64,000 nt of DNA from Fibrobacterota bacterium (GTDB lineage Bacteria; Fibrobacterota; Chitinivibrionia; Chitinivibrionales; Chitinispirillaceae). The DNA lies in NCBI GenBank assembly GCA_023412475.1, contig JAEYNR010000084.1:111291-175290 (forward strand), written 5' to 3'. The position numbers were made by a program, and so were the translations under genes. A model generated the notes under the pieces. The model saw only the letters and a list, made by a program, of their open reading frames with translations. It was not told the DNA's origin and ran no database searches. This document shows positions 53,101 through 61,257 of this stretch, piece by piece (positions within the stretch are counted from its first letter, which is position 1; every line of letters begins with the position of its first letter).

Positions 53101-54937
53101 GTTCAGTTTGAAGCAATACGCTGAAGCAGCAAAAACTTTGCAGAAAGCTTCATCGATGATGAGCAAAAACCCTGAGCTACATTCGATGTTGGGTCAGGCA
53201 TACTTTAAAGCCGGAGATTTTTCAAATGCGATTATCCCGCTCTCAAAAGCACGTGAAACTAACAAAGATGATCTTCAGTTAATCAGTATGCTTGCTCAAT
53301 GTTATAGAAAGGCAAACGATACCAGAAACCTGACTTCTATTCTTAAAGAATGGGTAAGGCTGGATAGTACCAATTATAACCTTCTTAAGGAATTGGCAGA
53401 TTTTCTTATTGCTGATTCAAAGTTGACAGAGACTGTACCTGTTATTGAGAATGCTTTAAAAATAAAGAGCTGTGATATCAAATTAAGAATGAAACTGGTG
53501 GAAATTTACCAAAATAGTGGAAAAAATGATCAGGCAATTTCTCACTTGGAAGTAGCGTCAAAGTGTGCGCCAAAAGACGGCGATATTGCCTATAAAGTCG
53601 CTTTGCACTTTAAGGAAAAAAATGACATGGAAGGTGCAGAAAAATACCTGCGTAAAACCATTTTATTGAGTCCTTCCAATCTGGAGGCCAGGTTTTTACT
53701 AGCTACCACTCTTAACTCCAAAAAAATGTATAACCAAGCATTGCCTCATTTCACCAGGCTCGTTTCAGCACAACCCAAAGAGAACGCCTATCGGATAGGC
53801 TTGACTGAATCTCAATATTTCATGGGCAAGTATGCAGATGCACGCAAAACGATCCGTTCTGTTGCTCTGGAAGAAAATGCCAGCACAGAGGCTTTGCGTT
53901 GGGCTGGGCTGACATATCAGGCGCTGGAAATATCTGACACAGCAAAACAGCTTCTGGAAGCTTCTATTGCAAATGATAATAAGTGTGGTGAATGCTTTAT
54001 GGCACTGGGTGACATATATTTTGATGAATCTGATTTCAAACTGGCTTCCAGTTATTTTAAATCTGCAATGGATGCAAATGGGTTTAATCAAAAAGCTGCT
54101 TTAAAACTTGCACGTTCCTATCACAGGCTGGGAGATACTCAGTCAGCTCAACGGCTCTTTGAAGAAATTCTTGCCAAAGGCTCTCAAAATGGGGAGGCAA
54201 TCTACAGGCTGACTCATTATCTTCTGGAGGACAAACAAATAAGTGAAGCCAAAGAAATCATAGCCAAAAACGGAACAAAAAGACATGGCTGGTATTATCT
54301 GGCTGATGCCGAGATAAATGTTGCAGAAGGAAAGATTGATGCGGCCGTAACCGCCTTAAGCAGGGCTAAGAAGCTTTTGCCGGATGCCCCTGAAATTGAG
54401 GCTGCTTTGGGTATGATCAATCTTGCCAAAAAAAGGTATAATGCGGCAATCATGAATTTTGCTCAGGCTATGGCTGGAGATCCGGAAAATGTCGGGATTA
54501 TGCTGGATATGGGTAAAGCTTACGAAGGAGCAAAGGAATTTGAAAATGCCATGGAGATGTACAAGGAGGTTTCTCAGAGAGAAAAGGAGAACGCTGAAGT
54601 TTATTACTGCATGGCAAGGATCTACAGCAAAAAAAAGGATCATTCCAGCGCTATTAAGGTACTTAGAGATGGGTTGAGATACTCCAGAAACAATCCTGCA
54701 TTGCATTATGCCTTGGGCCATGAGTACAGGGCTATGAAAATTGATGAAGTTGCAGTGCAGGAATACCTCAAAGCCGCCAAGCTGGACACTCAAAAATATA
54801 AAGATGCCTACCGTTATATCGGCAATATTTACTATGTAAAAAAAGACCATAAAAAAGCAAAAAAACATTATGAGTTATATATTAATGCTGGAGGTACCGA
54901 TCCAAAGGTGGATAGATTACTAAGAAGGATGCAGTGA
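50105..54937 (+). CDS. Giant exported TPR-repeat protein
   Basis: The protein has 1610 residues from the ATG at 50105, eight bases past GAGGAG; an ATG at 50099 is only two bases from it. The signal peptide is MRLRFLILLVVIWGGF, mature start near AQSDAAD. Residues about 35-215 form a compact mixed domain (VVLLLARATDASSSAASRWM, then FNAQHVGIQKFELQTR) of unknown kind. From about 230 to the end the sequence is almost all TPR-like 34-residue helix pairs, for instance YSDAAQAYNMIFMAIPEFYP, YSKASVHYQKVIDMAPENVD, and the last KKAKKHYELYINAGG. By length there is room for about 35-40 repeats. It is predicted periplasmic or at the outer membrane and starts module B, 104 bp ahead of the fibro-slime gene. 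A scaffold or secretion-assembly role is inferred. Confidence 0.82.
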   Translation: MRLRFLILLVVIWGGFDLNGVKAQSDAADTMASAPKPNSSEPLKKEDNVVLLLARATDASSSAASRWMSALIEAYFEFKSAGFEQITIIAHDSIKAAFSEHSDFSKFPSENNYFDIAKKFNAQHVGIQKFELQTRQKTMFYYLEIYSAKTREIQTTIERSFKLNTIGTEFDEIFNSLLKEFNIQIPPALSRFVKIPAISSDQKTLRMLGESIIRERFSSIVDSALVVNEYIKVCERDRNMLLAYYRAGSFLEVTGKYSDAAQAYNMIFMAIPEFYPVYLPLARNYRKSNMMEDALRITILGEQRGLRSAELISEKAYALEGLGRKKEAEKVYEDILKKDPDDPFALLYFARINNDAGKAQEALPYGNRLIKLNKNQGKAFLEYGRSLMLLSKNEEALSAFNEASRYLPEDPQPDIYLGDLNYNLKRYSKASVHYQKVIDMAPENVDAYLNAAKSNEMAGDSRNAYELLKKIAPKYTNHGVLQRELGVLGLTNGDTAKAKIHLEASVRTGTADDRVFMGLGWVYISEKDHEKAFSNFTKVSNKKEYTSQCNLGLSIVYIKRGQISSALGSIAKVAPEDINTPGVSRTLADALLSKGDKKNALKFYKKESVVTKNDTLLQSQIASLSYETEPASVSRSEYLKLVSMGAGGTEVIYRLAILSLKLKDNAAALKYFARAQEQGDADAQTWFELAQEFKNAGNLSQSIQAYEKCVLKQPSNEMALLALSEGYLKTGKDSSAARTHLKLFNLDNKKYEKNLVTAGELFEKMGNTAEAKKAYALLLQKQIKNPRVNLRLAHLEFKDKNYREVIRLLQEVSPSLIEVKDAAILAESYINTDQVSKALPQLDYILKNNPRDLRAIELSAKMHEKNNNLAEATVMYKKYLTQAGKNADYAFHLVELYEKQGKNDLAEAQLLNNVKIYPSDYRNFEKLSFVYYQSKKWKSASFYLGKALQFKEASNELRGMLAKAQAETGMKNDAIANYKKYLSNADNDSEGWVTLGSIQFSLKQYAEAAKTLQKASSMMSKNPELHSMLGQAYFKAGDFSNAIIPLSKARETNKDDLQLISMLAQCYRKANDTRNLTSILKEWVRLDSTNYNLLKELADFLIADSKLTETVPVIENALKIKSCDIKLRMKLVEIYQNSGKNDQAISHLEVASKCAPKDGDIAYKVALHFKEKNDMEGAEKYLRKTILLSPSNLEARFLLATTLNSKKMYNQALPHFTRLVSAQPKENAYRIGLTESQYFMGKYADARKTIRSVALEENASTEALRWAGLTYQALEISDTAKQLLEASIANDNKCGECFMALGDIYFDESDFKLASSYFKSAMDANGFNQKAALKLARSYHRLGDTQSAQRLFEEILAKGSQNGEAIYRLTHYLLEDKQISEAKEIIAKNGTKRHGWYYLADAEINVAEGKIDAAVTALSRAKKLLPDAPEIEAALGMINLAKKRYNAAIMNFAQAMAGDPENVGIMLDMGKAYEGAKEFENAMEMYKEVSQREKENAEVYYCMARIYSKKKDHSSAIKVLRDGLRYSRNNPALHYALGHEYRAMKIDEVAVQEYLKAAKLDTQKYKDAYRYIGNIYYVKKDHKKAKKHYELYINAGGTDPKVDRLLRRMQ

Positions 54938-55041
54938 TATAGTAAAATCTTTATTCTCGATTATATTATTTCTATAAACTGGTATTTTTCAATTAATATG
55001 GATCGTTGCTGGCTTCTAATTCATAATGATCGGAGTTTCCT

Positions 55042-57285
55042 ATGGATAGCAAAAACAAAATTACAGTTTCAACTGGTAATGGATTGCCTCTAAATTTTCT
55101 GGTCATTACTCTAACTTTCTTTTTCCTGCAAGAACCCTTTGCTCAACAGTTTCCCGATACCATTTGGATACCGGTGACTTTCTATGATTTTCACTCCGAT
55201 AAAAGTAATCCAGAGTTTGAAGCTGACCACAATGGAGGTCTGCACAAGGGAATGGTTGCAGATACGCTCAATGCCAATAAAAAGCCGGTCTTAGGTTCAA
55301 AGCCATTCTTTAATTACTACATTCATAAATGGTTTGAACCATGGCAGGCTGGCGATTTTACCATTCCGGAGTATGAAGACCGAAATGGAGTCGATCATGA
55401 AATCGTAACCGTAACTTATGATACTGCCTTTAAAAACATAGTTATTAAAGATTCTCTTCCATTTATCCATATCGGCGATGGTGTGTATCAGTTTGAGAGG
55501 AGCGGTCAGAACAGAACTGGTGAGTTTTTCTGGCTTGATGATAGGGGCTTTGGCAATGAAAGAAAAAGTAATAATTACTCATTTACCATGGAACTACACA
55601 CCACTTTTACCTATAACCGAGGTTTGACATTTGAATTTCTGGGTGATGATGATGTATGGGCGTTTATAGATGGCAAACTTGCTATGGATATTGGAGGAAT
55701 TCATGTTTCTTTAGCAGATGAGATTGATTTGGATGAGATTGCCGATTCCTTTGAACTTAAGGCTGGGAGAAAATATGATTTTGATTTCTTTTATGCCGAG
55801 CGTCATACATCTAACAGCCGTATTAAAATTACCACCAATCTTTTTACTCCCATGGCAAATTTACGTCTTTATTCAAAACCAGGCAACCCTGATCAGCAGG
55901 AAGAGTTCATAATACTTGCCGGCGACACAATAGCTGCAGGTGAACAGTTCACTATTTATGGACATGCTTTTGATACCTTAGGGTGGCGCGAGGATTGGGA
56001 TAATCTGATAAATTTAGAGCTTGTTGATCCTCAAAACAGAGCTGAATTAATTTCGGGCGGCAATGGGAGTATAACAATTTTTCCTAAAGCTCCTTTCACT
56101 GCCATCTCTATTACTGCTACTTTCATAAACCCTGAAGATCCTTATGCTAAACCAATAAAATCCACAGTTCAACTTGTTATTGGTCCTGGAGATGCAGTTG
56201 CGGATTCTTCAGTTACAGGTGATGCAGATGGTGATGGATATCTTGATTGGGTGGATGTGCACTTTAATAGTAAAGTGGCATTTAACCAAAAGACGAAAGA
56301 AGCTTTTGAAGTGCATTTCAGGGGAACCCCTTTCAAGATAGATAGTATAAGTCCCATCAATGATGGTGCTGTGGTGAGGCTATTTCTTGAGGAGAAAATC
56401 ACTGATCAGCTTCAGACCGATTGGAAGCCCCTGGTAAATATCATGGACATAAAAGGGCTGGCACCGGTTTCTGATATGGAAAGTAAAGATGGAGCGGGAC
56501 CGGTAGTCAACAAGGCCAGTTTCCACTCGGGCTCACTGTCAAGTGAGCAGAGTGTTGGAACAGCGGATTCAATCAGGGTAACTATTAGTGAACTGATTGG
56601 CTGGCCGGCTTCAGCCGGGGGAGAGCCTAACCGAATATTTCGTCTTTACCATAATAACAATATTGTACAGAATCCATTCACTTCGATGATCATAGTTAAT
56701 GACAGCTCTGCGATATTGATAGTTTCTGATAAGATAACGGTTGATGCAGGGCGGGACAGTATACAATTAAATTCCTCAGGTGGGGTAACCGATAAACCTG
56801 GGAACAGGCCTCACATTGACAGCCGCAAGGCAGCTATAGAGTGGGGTGTAATCACTCTTCAATACATCCCAAGCAATAATCCGTTTAGCCCAGGTATTAC
56901 CGAAATTGATCCCAGAATCAGGCAAAGGTTTGCGCCGGTTATTAAACGACAGACTAAGGTTTCCGGAGGTACAGGAACAAAAGGTACGATAATTCGACTG
57001 GAAGTAAAAGGGAAACCGCTAAAGGTGGTTAAAGTAGATTCCAGAATCGATAGTGCATACGGCAGAGTTGCCATTTATGATGTGGTGGGGAATCTGGTTC
57101 GGTCAGATCTGTATGTTTTCAAAGTAGAAGGTAATGATTACGGTATTTACTGGGATGGTTACAATAAGAAAGGGAGGGCGGTTGGCAGAGGAACCTACCT
57201 GTTCTCTGTTGTTACCACAGATGTTGATAATAAAACTGACAAAAAACAGTTTAAAATTGGCGTTACCCGTAAAACGATAAAATAG
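55042..57285 (+). CDS. Fibro-slime domain surface protein with FlgD-like sorting domain
   Basis: This 747-residue protein has GGAG (55032) ahead of the ATG. A signal segment (LNFLVITLTFFFLQEPFA) ends near residue 35. Residues about 40-270 form a fibro-slime (PA14-related) domain: TIWIPVTFYDFHSD, FFNYYIHKWFEPW, FEFLGDDDVWAFIDGKLAMD, IGGIHV, YDFDFFYAERHTSNSR. Beta-rich modules follow, with a D.DGDGYLDWVDV calcium-type loop near 395 and GAGPVVNKASFHSG near 485. The FlgD-Ig end has VAIYDVVGNLVRSD, GRAVGRGTYLFSVV and DKKQFKIGVTRKTIK, closely matching the VWA protein. In Fibrobacter such proteins are cellulose-binding and surface-associated, so adhesion to plant fibre is likely. The barrel+TPR gene starts 26 bp downstream. 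Confidence 0.88.
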   Translation: MDSKNKITVSTGNGLPLNFLVITLTFFFLQEPFAQQFPDTIWIPVTFYDFHSDKSNPEFEADHNGGLHKGMVADTLNANKKPVLGSKPFFNYYIHKWFEPWQAGDFTIPEYEDRNGVDHEIVTVTYDTAFKNIVIKDSLPFIHIGDGVYQFERSGQNRTGEFFWLDDRGFGNERKSNNYSFTMELHTTFTYNRGLTFEFLGDDDVWAFIDGKLAMDIGGIHVSLADEIDLDEIADSFELKAGRKYDFDFFYAERHTSNSRIKITTNLFTPMANLRLYSKPGNPDQQEEFIILAGDTIAAGEQFTIYGHAFDTLGWREDWDNLINLELVDPQNRAELISGGNGSITIFPKAPFTAISITATFINPEDPYAKPIKSTVQLVIGPGDAVADSSVTGDADGDGYLDWVDVHFNSKVAFNQKTKEAFEVHFRGTPFKIDSISPINDGAVVRLFLEEKITDQLQTDWKPLVNIMDIKGLAPVSDMESKDGAGPVVNKASFHSGSLSSEQSVGTADSIRVTISELIGWPASAGGEPNRIFRLYHNNNIVQNPFTSMIIVNDSSAILIVSDKITVDAGRDSIQLNSSGGVTDKPGNRPHIDSRKAAIEWGVITLQYIPSNNPFSPGITEIDPRIRQRFAPVIKRQTKVSGGTGTKGTIIRLEVKGKPLKVVKVDSRIDSAYGRVAIYDVVGNLVRSDLYVFKVEGNDYGIYWDGYNKKGRAVGRGTYLFSVVTTDVDNKTDKKQFKIGVTRKTIK

Positions 57286-57311
57286 AAGATTTTAAAAAAA
57301 GGGCAGGATTA

Positions 57312-59645
57312 ATGACATTGAGAAAGATAATAAGAAAAATACTACCGGTATTTTGCCTGTTAATTGGAACCATGGAAATTCAGGGAACCGGTTTACCAGG
57401 AGAGTTCCTTTTGACGCAGCGTTGGCGTGATATGATCGCACAATACTCACCGCTTACAAACCCGGCACTTATTACCGAAGAGAATTATCTTTCAGCCAGG
57501 CTGGCTTTTGCGCCGATTCTCAATGGCGAATTCAAACATGGTGAATTGGGAGTCACTTTACCCATTGGTTTGTATCAATCTGTTGGTCTTACCTTCCTTT
57601 TTTCTCCAGAGGGAACGGTTCAGGAGGGGATTGTAAGTGGAGATAACCTTATACCTGCCCAGGGAGGGAAATCCAACAGTAATTATCTTATAATGGCTTC
57701 TTATGCCTGGCATTTCTGGAACCGGCTTTCTGCAGGAATAAATCTTACAACCGCTATACAGACTGCATTCGGTGATCCGGTTTGGGGAATAGGAATGGAT
57801 CTGGGGCTGACTTACCGGCTTATAAGAGATCCAGTATTAGGTAATCATTTGTTGGGACTTTCAACACAGAATCTGATAGCACCGCAGATGAAGGGGGAGA
57901 CTAAAGAGGATGGGGCAGGGAGCTTTGCAAGAGATATTAAGCTCAGTTGGCTTGGAAACTACTGGGAAAATCGTTTAGAAAGTGCTGTGGATTTTGATCT
58001 GAAGGATTTCTGGGCTGCTGCCGGAGAGTTCAGAGATGGTGCCAGTGGATCAAGCATTGCCAAAAAACTTGAGTGGGACCTTAATGTGAAATTGGGTGTC
58101 TGGGCGCTTAGGCTTCTTAAAATGTATCTTCAGTTCGGGTTCGATGAAGATGCCCTAGATTATTGGGGTATGGCTTTTGGAGTGAATGCTCCGAGTGTAA
58201 ATAACGGTCGTGACCTGGAAGTGTTGTATCAGTATAATGTGATGACTGAAAAGGATAATGATGCCACCGGGCATACTATTTACACCAGAATAGCTTTTGG
58301 AAAGCACAGAGAAGAGATCTATGCACGAAGACTTGCCAGGCTCGCTTCTCTTTCACCAAATGAGCTCTACAACAGAGCACGTAAGCTTTACTCAGAAAAA
58401 AAATACTGGGATGCATTCTTTATATTCAGCAGAATCACTGTGGAATTTCCTGATTTCTTTAAAAATGACTGGGTCGAATACTATAGAGCCAGTTGTCAGG
58501 AAGAGCTGGATATGAGAAATATGTCAATTCAAAATTATGACAAAATGAAAAGCGATTATACTAAAAGTTCTGCTGTACCTTATGCAGATCTTGGTATGAT
58601 GAGGGTCTATTACCGCAATGGAGAATACGGAAGAGTTTCAAATCAGTTTGTGGAATTAAGCAAGCCGGATGTTCCGGATTCACTGAGGTTCCATGGCGCA
58701 TACCTCATGGGAGAATCTTATTTACAAATAAACGAATATGGAAAAGCAATTCAGGCTCTTTCAATGGTTCCCGACTCTCATCCGGATTATGTATATGCCC
58801 AGCATGCACTGGCTGTTGTCAGGGCGAGAATGGATGATCAGAATACAAGTGATATTGTAACAGCACTTGAAAACTGTATAAGTACCAAACCGGTTACTGA
58901 GGGGCAAAAGGAGATGATCAACAGGTCATATCTGTTTCTTGGTTATATTTTTTATGAGGAGAACACTCTTTCAAAGGCAGTGGTTGCTTTGCGTATGATC
59001 CCGCAGACCAGTTATTACTTTGAAGATGCACTGCTTGGACAGTGCTGGACAGCTCTTAAAGCGAGGCAGTGGAGTGACTGCATTACTTTAGGACAAATGT
59101 TAAAAAAGAGTTCCAATAAAACAGTTATTCAGTGTGAAGGATTACTGATACAGGCATACGGTCATCTGCTTCAGAAACAGTATGGACAATCGCGTGCTCT
59201 TCTTTTAGAAGCTTCAGAAATTATCAAGGGTGCAACTGCTCCGGACAGTGATACTTTAAACTATGAGAGGATGCAGTATGAAAGTAACAGGCTCTCTCAT
59301 AGTTTTCTTGCAGAAAAAGTCCAAAAACTCTCCTTATCCGGAATAAATTCTACCATGTCAGTACAAAACGACAGTCTTCATGCAGTACAGAAAGATTACA
59401 TTAAAAAGTTCGATGATTATTTTCATTTCACAAATGAACATTACAGGTCTACGTTTTTCTCGCGAAATATCATGAAGGTCAGCGAAGACATAGAATATGC
59501 CTTGGCAACGGTTCAGAAGATCGCTGGAACACAGGCCGGTTCAGAAAAAATTATCGAACAGATGCAGGGGCAGCAGGAGCAGATAGATAAAGAGATTGAG
59601 CGGCTGAAAAAGGAAATGGAAGATCTTCAGAAAAAGGCGGATTAG
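57312..59645 (+). CDS. PorV-like outer-membrane barrel fused to TPR domain
   Basis: This 777-residue protein has AGGA three bases before the ATG. A signal peptide (RKILPVFCLLIGTMEIQG) precedes TGLPGEFLLTQRWRDMIA and YSPLTNPALI, nearly the same as the protein at 4518. The barrel region (about residues 40-345) has GIGMDLGLTYRLI and LLGLSTQNLIAP. The TPR region (about 355-650) has LYNRARKLYSEKKYWDAFFI and YLFLGYIFYEENTLSKAVVA. A coiled coil ends it (EQIDKEIERLKKEMEDLQKK). Its gene follows the fibro-slime gene closely and its stop abuts the nitroreductase start. As with its paralogue, a PorV-like shuttle or anchor for the neighbouring surface protein is inferred; only the barrel and TPR reading is direct. 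Confidence 0.78.
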   Translation: MTLRKIIRKILPVFCLLIGTMEIQGTGLPGEFLLTQRWRDMIAQYSPLTNPALITEENYLSARLAFAPILNGEFKHGELGVTLPIGLYQSVGLTFLFSPEGTVQEGIVSGDNLIPAQGGKSNSNYLIMASYAWHFWNRLSAGINLTTAIQTAFGDPVWGIGMDLGLTYRLIRDPVLGNHLLGLSTQNLIAPQMKGETKEDGAGSFARDIKLSWLGNYWENRLESAVDFDLKDFWAAAGEFRDGASGSSIAKKLEWDLNVKLGVWALRLLKMYLQFGFDEDALDYWGMAFGVNAPSVNNGRDLEVLYQYNVMTEKDNDATGHTIYTRIAFGKHREEIYARRLARLASLSPNELYNRARKLYSEKKYWDAFFIFSRITVEFPDFFKNDWVEYYRASCQEELDMRNMSIQNYDKMKSDYTKSSAVPYADLGMMRVYYRNGEYGRVSNQFVELSKPDVPDSLRFHGAYLMGESYLQINEYGKAIQALSMVPDSHPDYVYAQHALAVVRARMDDQNTSDIVTALENCISTKPVTEGQKEMINRSYLFLGYIFYEENTLSKAVVALRMIPQTSYYFEDALLGQCWTALKARQWSDCITLGQMLKKSSNKTVIQCEGLLIQAYGHLLQKQYGQSRALLLEASEIIKGATAPDSDTLNYERMQYESNRLSHSFLAEKVQKLSLSGINSTMSVQNDSLHAVQKDYIKKFDDYFHFTNEHYRSTFFSRNIMKVSEDIEYALATVQKIAGTQAGSEKIIEQMQGQQEQIDKEIERLKKEMEDLQKKAD

Positions 59646-60164
59646 ATGGATTTTCTGGAATTGGTAAAAAAAAGGCATTCTGTTAGGGATTTTCTGGACA
59701 AACCGGTTGATCAATCTGTGCTGTTATCGGTTCTTGAAGCAGGCAGATTAGCTCCTTCAGCGTGTAATATCCAGCCCTGGGTATTTATCGTGATTCAAAA
59801 GATGGCCGATAGGGAGAGGCTCAGAGCGGTTTATGATCGACCTTGGTTTTTGAATGCACCAGTTATATTGGCTGTGTGCTGTGATCACAGTATCTCCTGG
59901 AAGAGAAAAGATGGGAAAGATTTCGGTGATATAGATATTGCTATCGCGTTGGATCATATCACTCTTGCTGCAGCAGAGAAAGATCTTGGTACCTGCTGGA
60001 TTGGTTCATTTAATGCTTCTGAGGCGATAAATGTGTTAAGGCTTCCAAAACATGTTGACCCTGTTGCATTTACTCCTATTGGCTATCCGGTATCTTCTTC
60101 ATTTAATAAAATTCGCAAGAGCCTTCCTGAGATTCTTCATTGGGAATATTATAACGGCAGGTAG
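59646..60164 (+). CDS. Nitroreductase family protein
   Basis: This 172-residue protein has the FMN-binding signature at the N-terminus (LVKKRHSVRDFLDKPVD, LEAGRLAPSACNIQPWVFIV) and the second half IALDHITLAAAEKDLGTCWI then PIGYPVSSS. Family members use FMN and NAD(P)H to reduce nitro compounds, quinones or flavins in the cytoplasm. Its ATG directly follows the TAG of the barrel+TPR gene, so it is co-transcribed with module B. A functional link to secretion is not evident. Confidence 0.9.
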   Translation: MDFLELVKKRHSVRDFLDKPVDQSVLLSVLEAGRLAPSACNIQPWVFIVIQKMADRERLRAVYDRPWFLNAPVILAVCCDHSISWKRKDGKDFGDIDIAIALDHITLAAAEKDLGTCWIGSFNASEAINVLRLPKHVDPVAFTPIGYPVSSSFNKIRKSLPEILHWEYYNGR

Positions 60165-60255
60165 AGAAAAGGCATGTATAGTGTCTCTACCATATTTTGG
60201 CAATGATTTTTGCTATACAAATATCTAACAGGAACAGAAAAAAAACCTAACGGTT

Positions 60256-60906
60256 ATGTTTCAAGAAATAATGTATGAAGATGATTCGGTGATCGTGGTA
60301 AATAAGAATCCTGGCATTGCTGTAGTTTCTGGCCGTGGCATTAAGGATTCGGAGATTCTTTGTAAGCATTTGGAACAAATCAGGGGAATCAAAATATTTA
60401 CAGTTCACCGGCTGGACCGCGAAACCAGTGGAGTTATCATATTTGCCAAATCGGCTATCGCGCATAGAAATTTGTGTCTGCAGTTCGAAAAAAGGGAAGC
60501 AGAGAAAACCTACCTGGCGGTAGTATTGGGAAAATTGAGTCGCTCCGGAATTGTCTCAGAACCCATACATCAGTTTGGTTCCGGGCGAATGGGGGTAGAT
60601 AAGCGGGGAAAAGAGTCTCAAACCGATTACTATATAGAAAAAGAGTTCAGAAGTGCATCTCTACTGAAGGTACATCCGAAAACCGGGAGAAGACATCAGA
60701 TAAGGGTTCACATGTACCATGTAGGTAATCCTGTTTTAGGTGACAGAAACTATGGTTATCCCAGACCTGTTGGGAATGTCTCCAGGCTGATGTTACATGC
60801 TTACACTCTGACCGTTAAACTGGAAAATGGGATTAACAAAACATTCTGTGCAGCTACTGACAGCCACTGGAATGAGATAATAGAAAAGCTGCAGAGTGAA
60901 ATATAA
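60256..60906 (+). CDS. RluA-type RNA pseudouridine synthase
   Basis: This 216-residue protein has the core RluA motif HRLDRETSGVIIFAKS, whose Asp is the catalytic nucleophile, and MYEDDSVIVVNKNPGIAVVS at the start. EKTYLAVVLG, KTGRRHQIRVHM and GDRNYGY follow. There is no S4 domain, so it resembles the shorter RluA/TruC group. It isomerises uridine in rRNA or tRNA; the exact site cannot be told. The gene stands 91 bp after the nitroreductase gene. Confidence 0.9.
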   Translation: MFQEIMYEDDSVIVVNKNPGIAVVSGRGIKDSEILCKHLEQIRGIKIFTVHRLDRETSGVIIFAKSAIAHRNLCLQFEKREAEKTYLAVVLGKLSRSGIVSEPIHQFGSGRMGVDKRGKESQTDYYIEKEFRSASLLKVHPKTGRRHQIRVHMYHVGNPVLGDRNYGYPRPVGNVSRLMLHAYTLTVKLENGINKTFCAATDSHWNEIIEKLQSEI

Positions 60907-61257
60907 ATTAGTGTCTGAAAAGAGAAGCTTTTGGAACACAAATATCTGGTAAGCAAGCCAGGCAAAATCGGATAGAATGTCTGAGCAGAAGGAAATTCTA
61001 AATTACAAAACCTGATTTTTAAACAGGCATAGGACGTTTCAAGTAACTAAAGGTTTTTAATTTGACCTTGTTGCCATTTCCTGCTCTTGTTTCGTTTTTC
61101 AAATTTCATGCTTCTTTTATTAAAGGACTGGTTAAAAGTCAGTGACAAAGAGTTAAAAAATACGTATTTTCAACAGTCTCAGCAATTTTTTCCGTTTACG
61201 TCTTGTTTCCCGCAAACAGAAAAACGGTTGCCTTTATACAGAAGTGAGATAAGAGCT
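60907..61257. other. Intergenic region before lysA
   Basis: This 351-bp gap contains a dispersed repeat copy (61080-61117). The lysA frame is open back to 61087, but that part (Phe-rich, no family match) overlaps the repeat, which argues that the gene starts later. No other gene is visible. Confidence 0.45.
61080..61117 (+). repeat. Dispersed intergenic repeat, copy 4
   Basis: CCTGCTCTTGTTTCGTTTTT, then CAAATTTCATGCTTCTTT follows copies 1 and 2 at the left end (CCTGTTCTTGTTTCG) and keeps the ATTTC.TGCTT ending, with the middle shortened. Confidence 0.5.
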
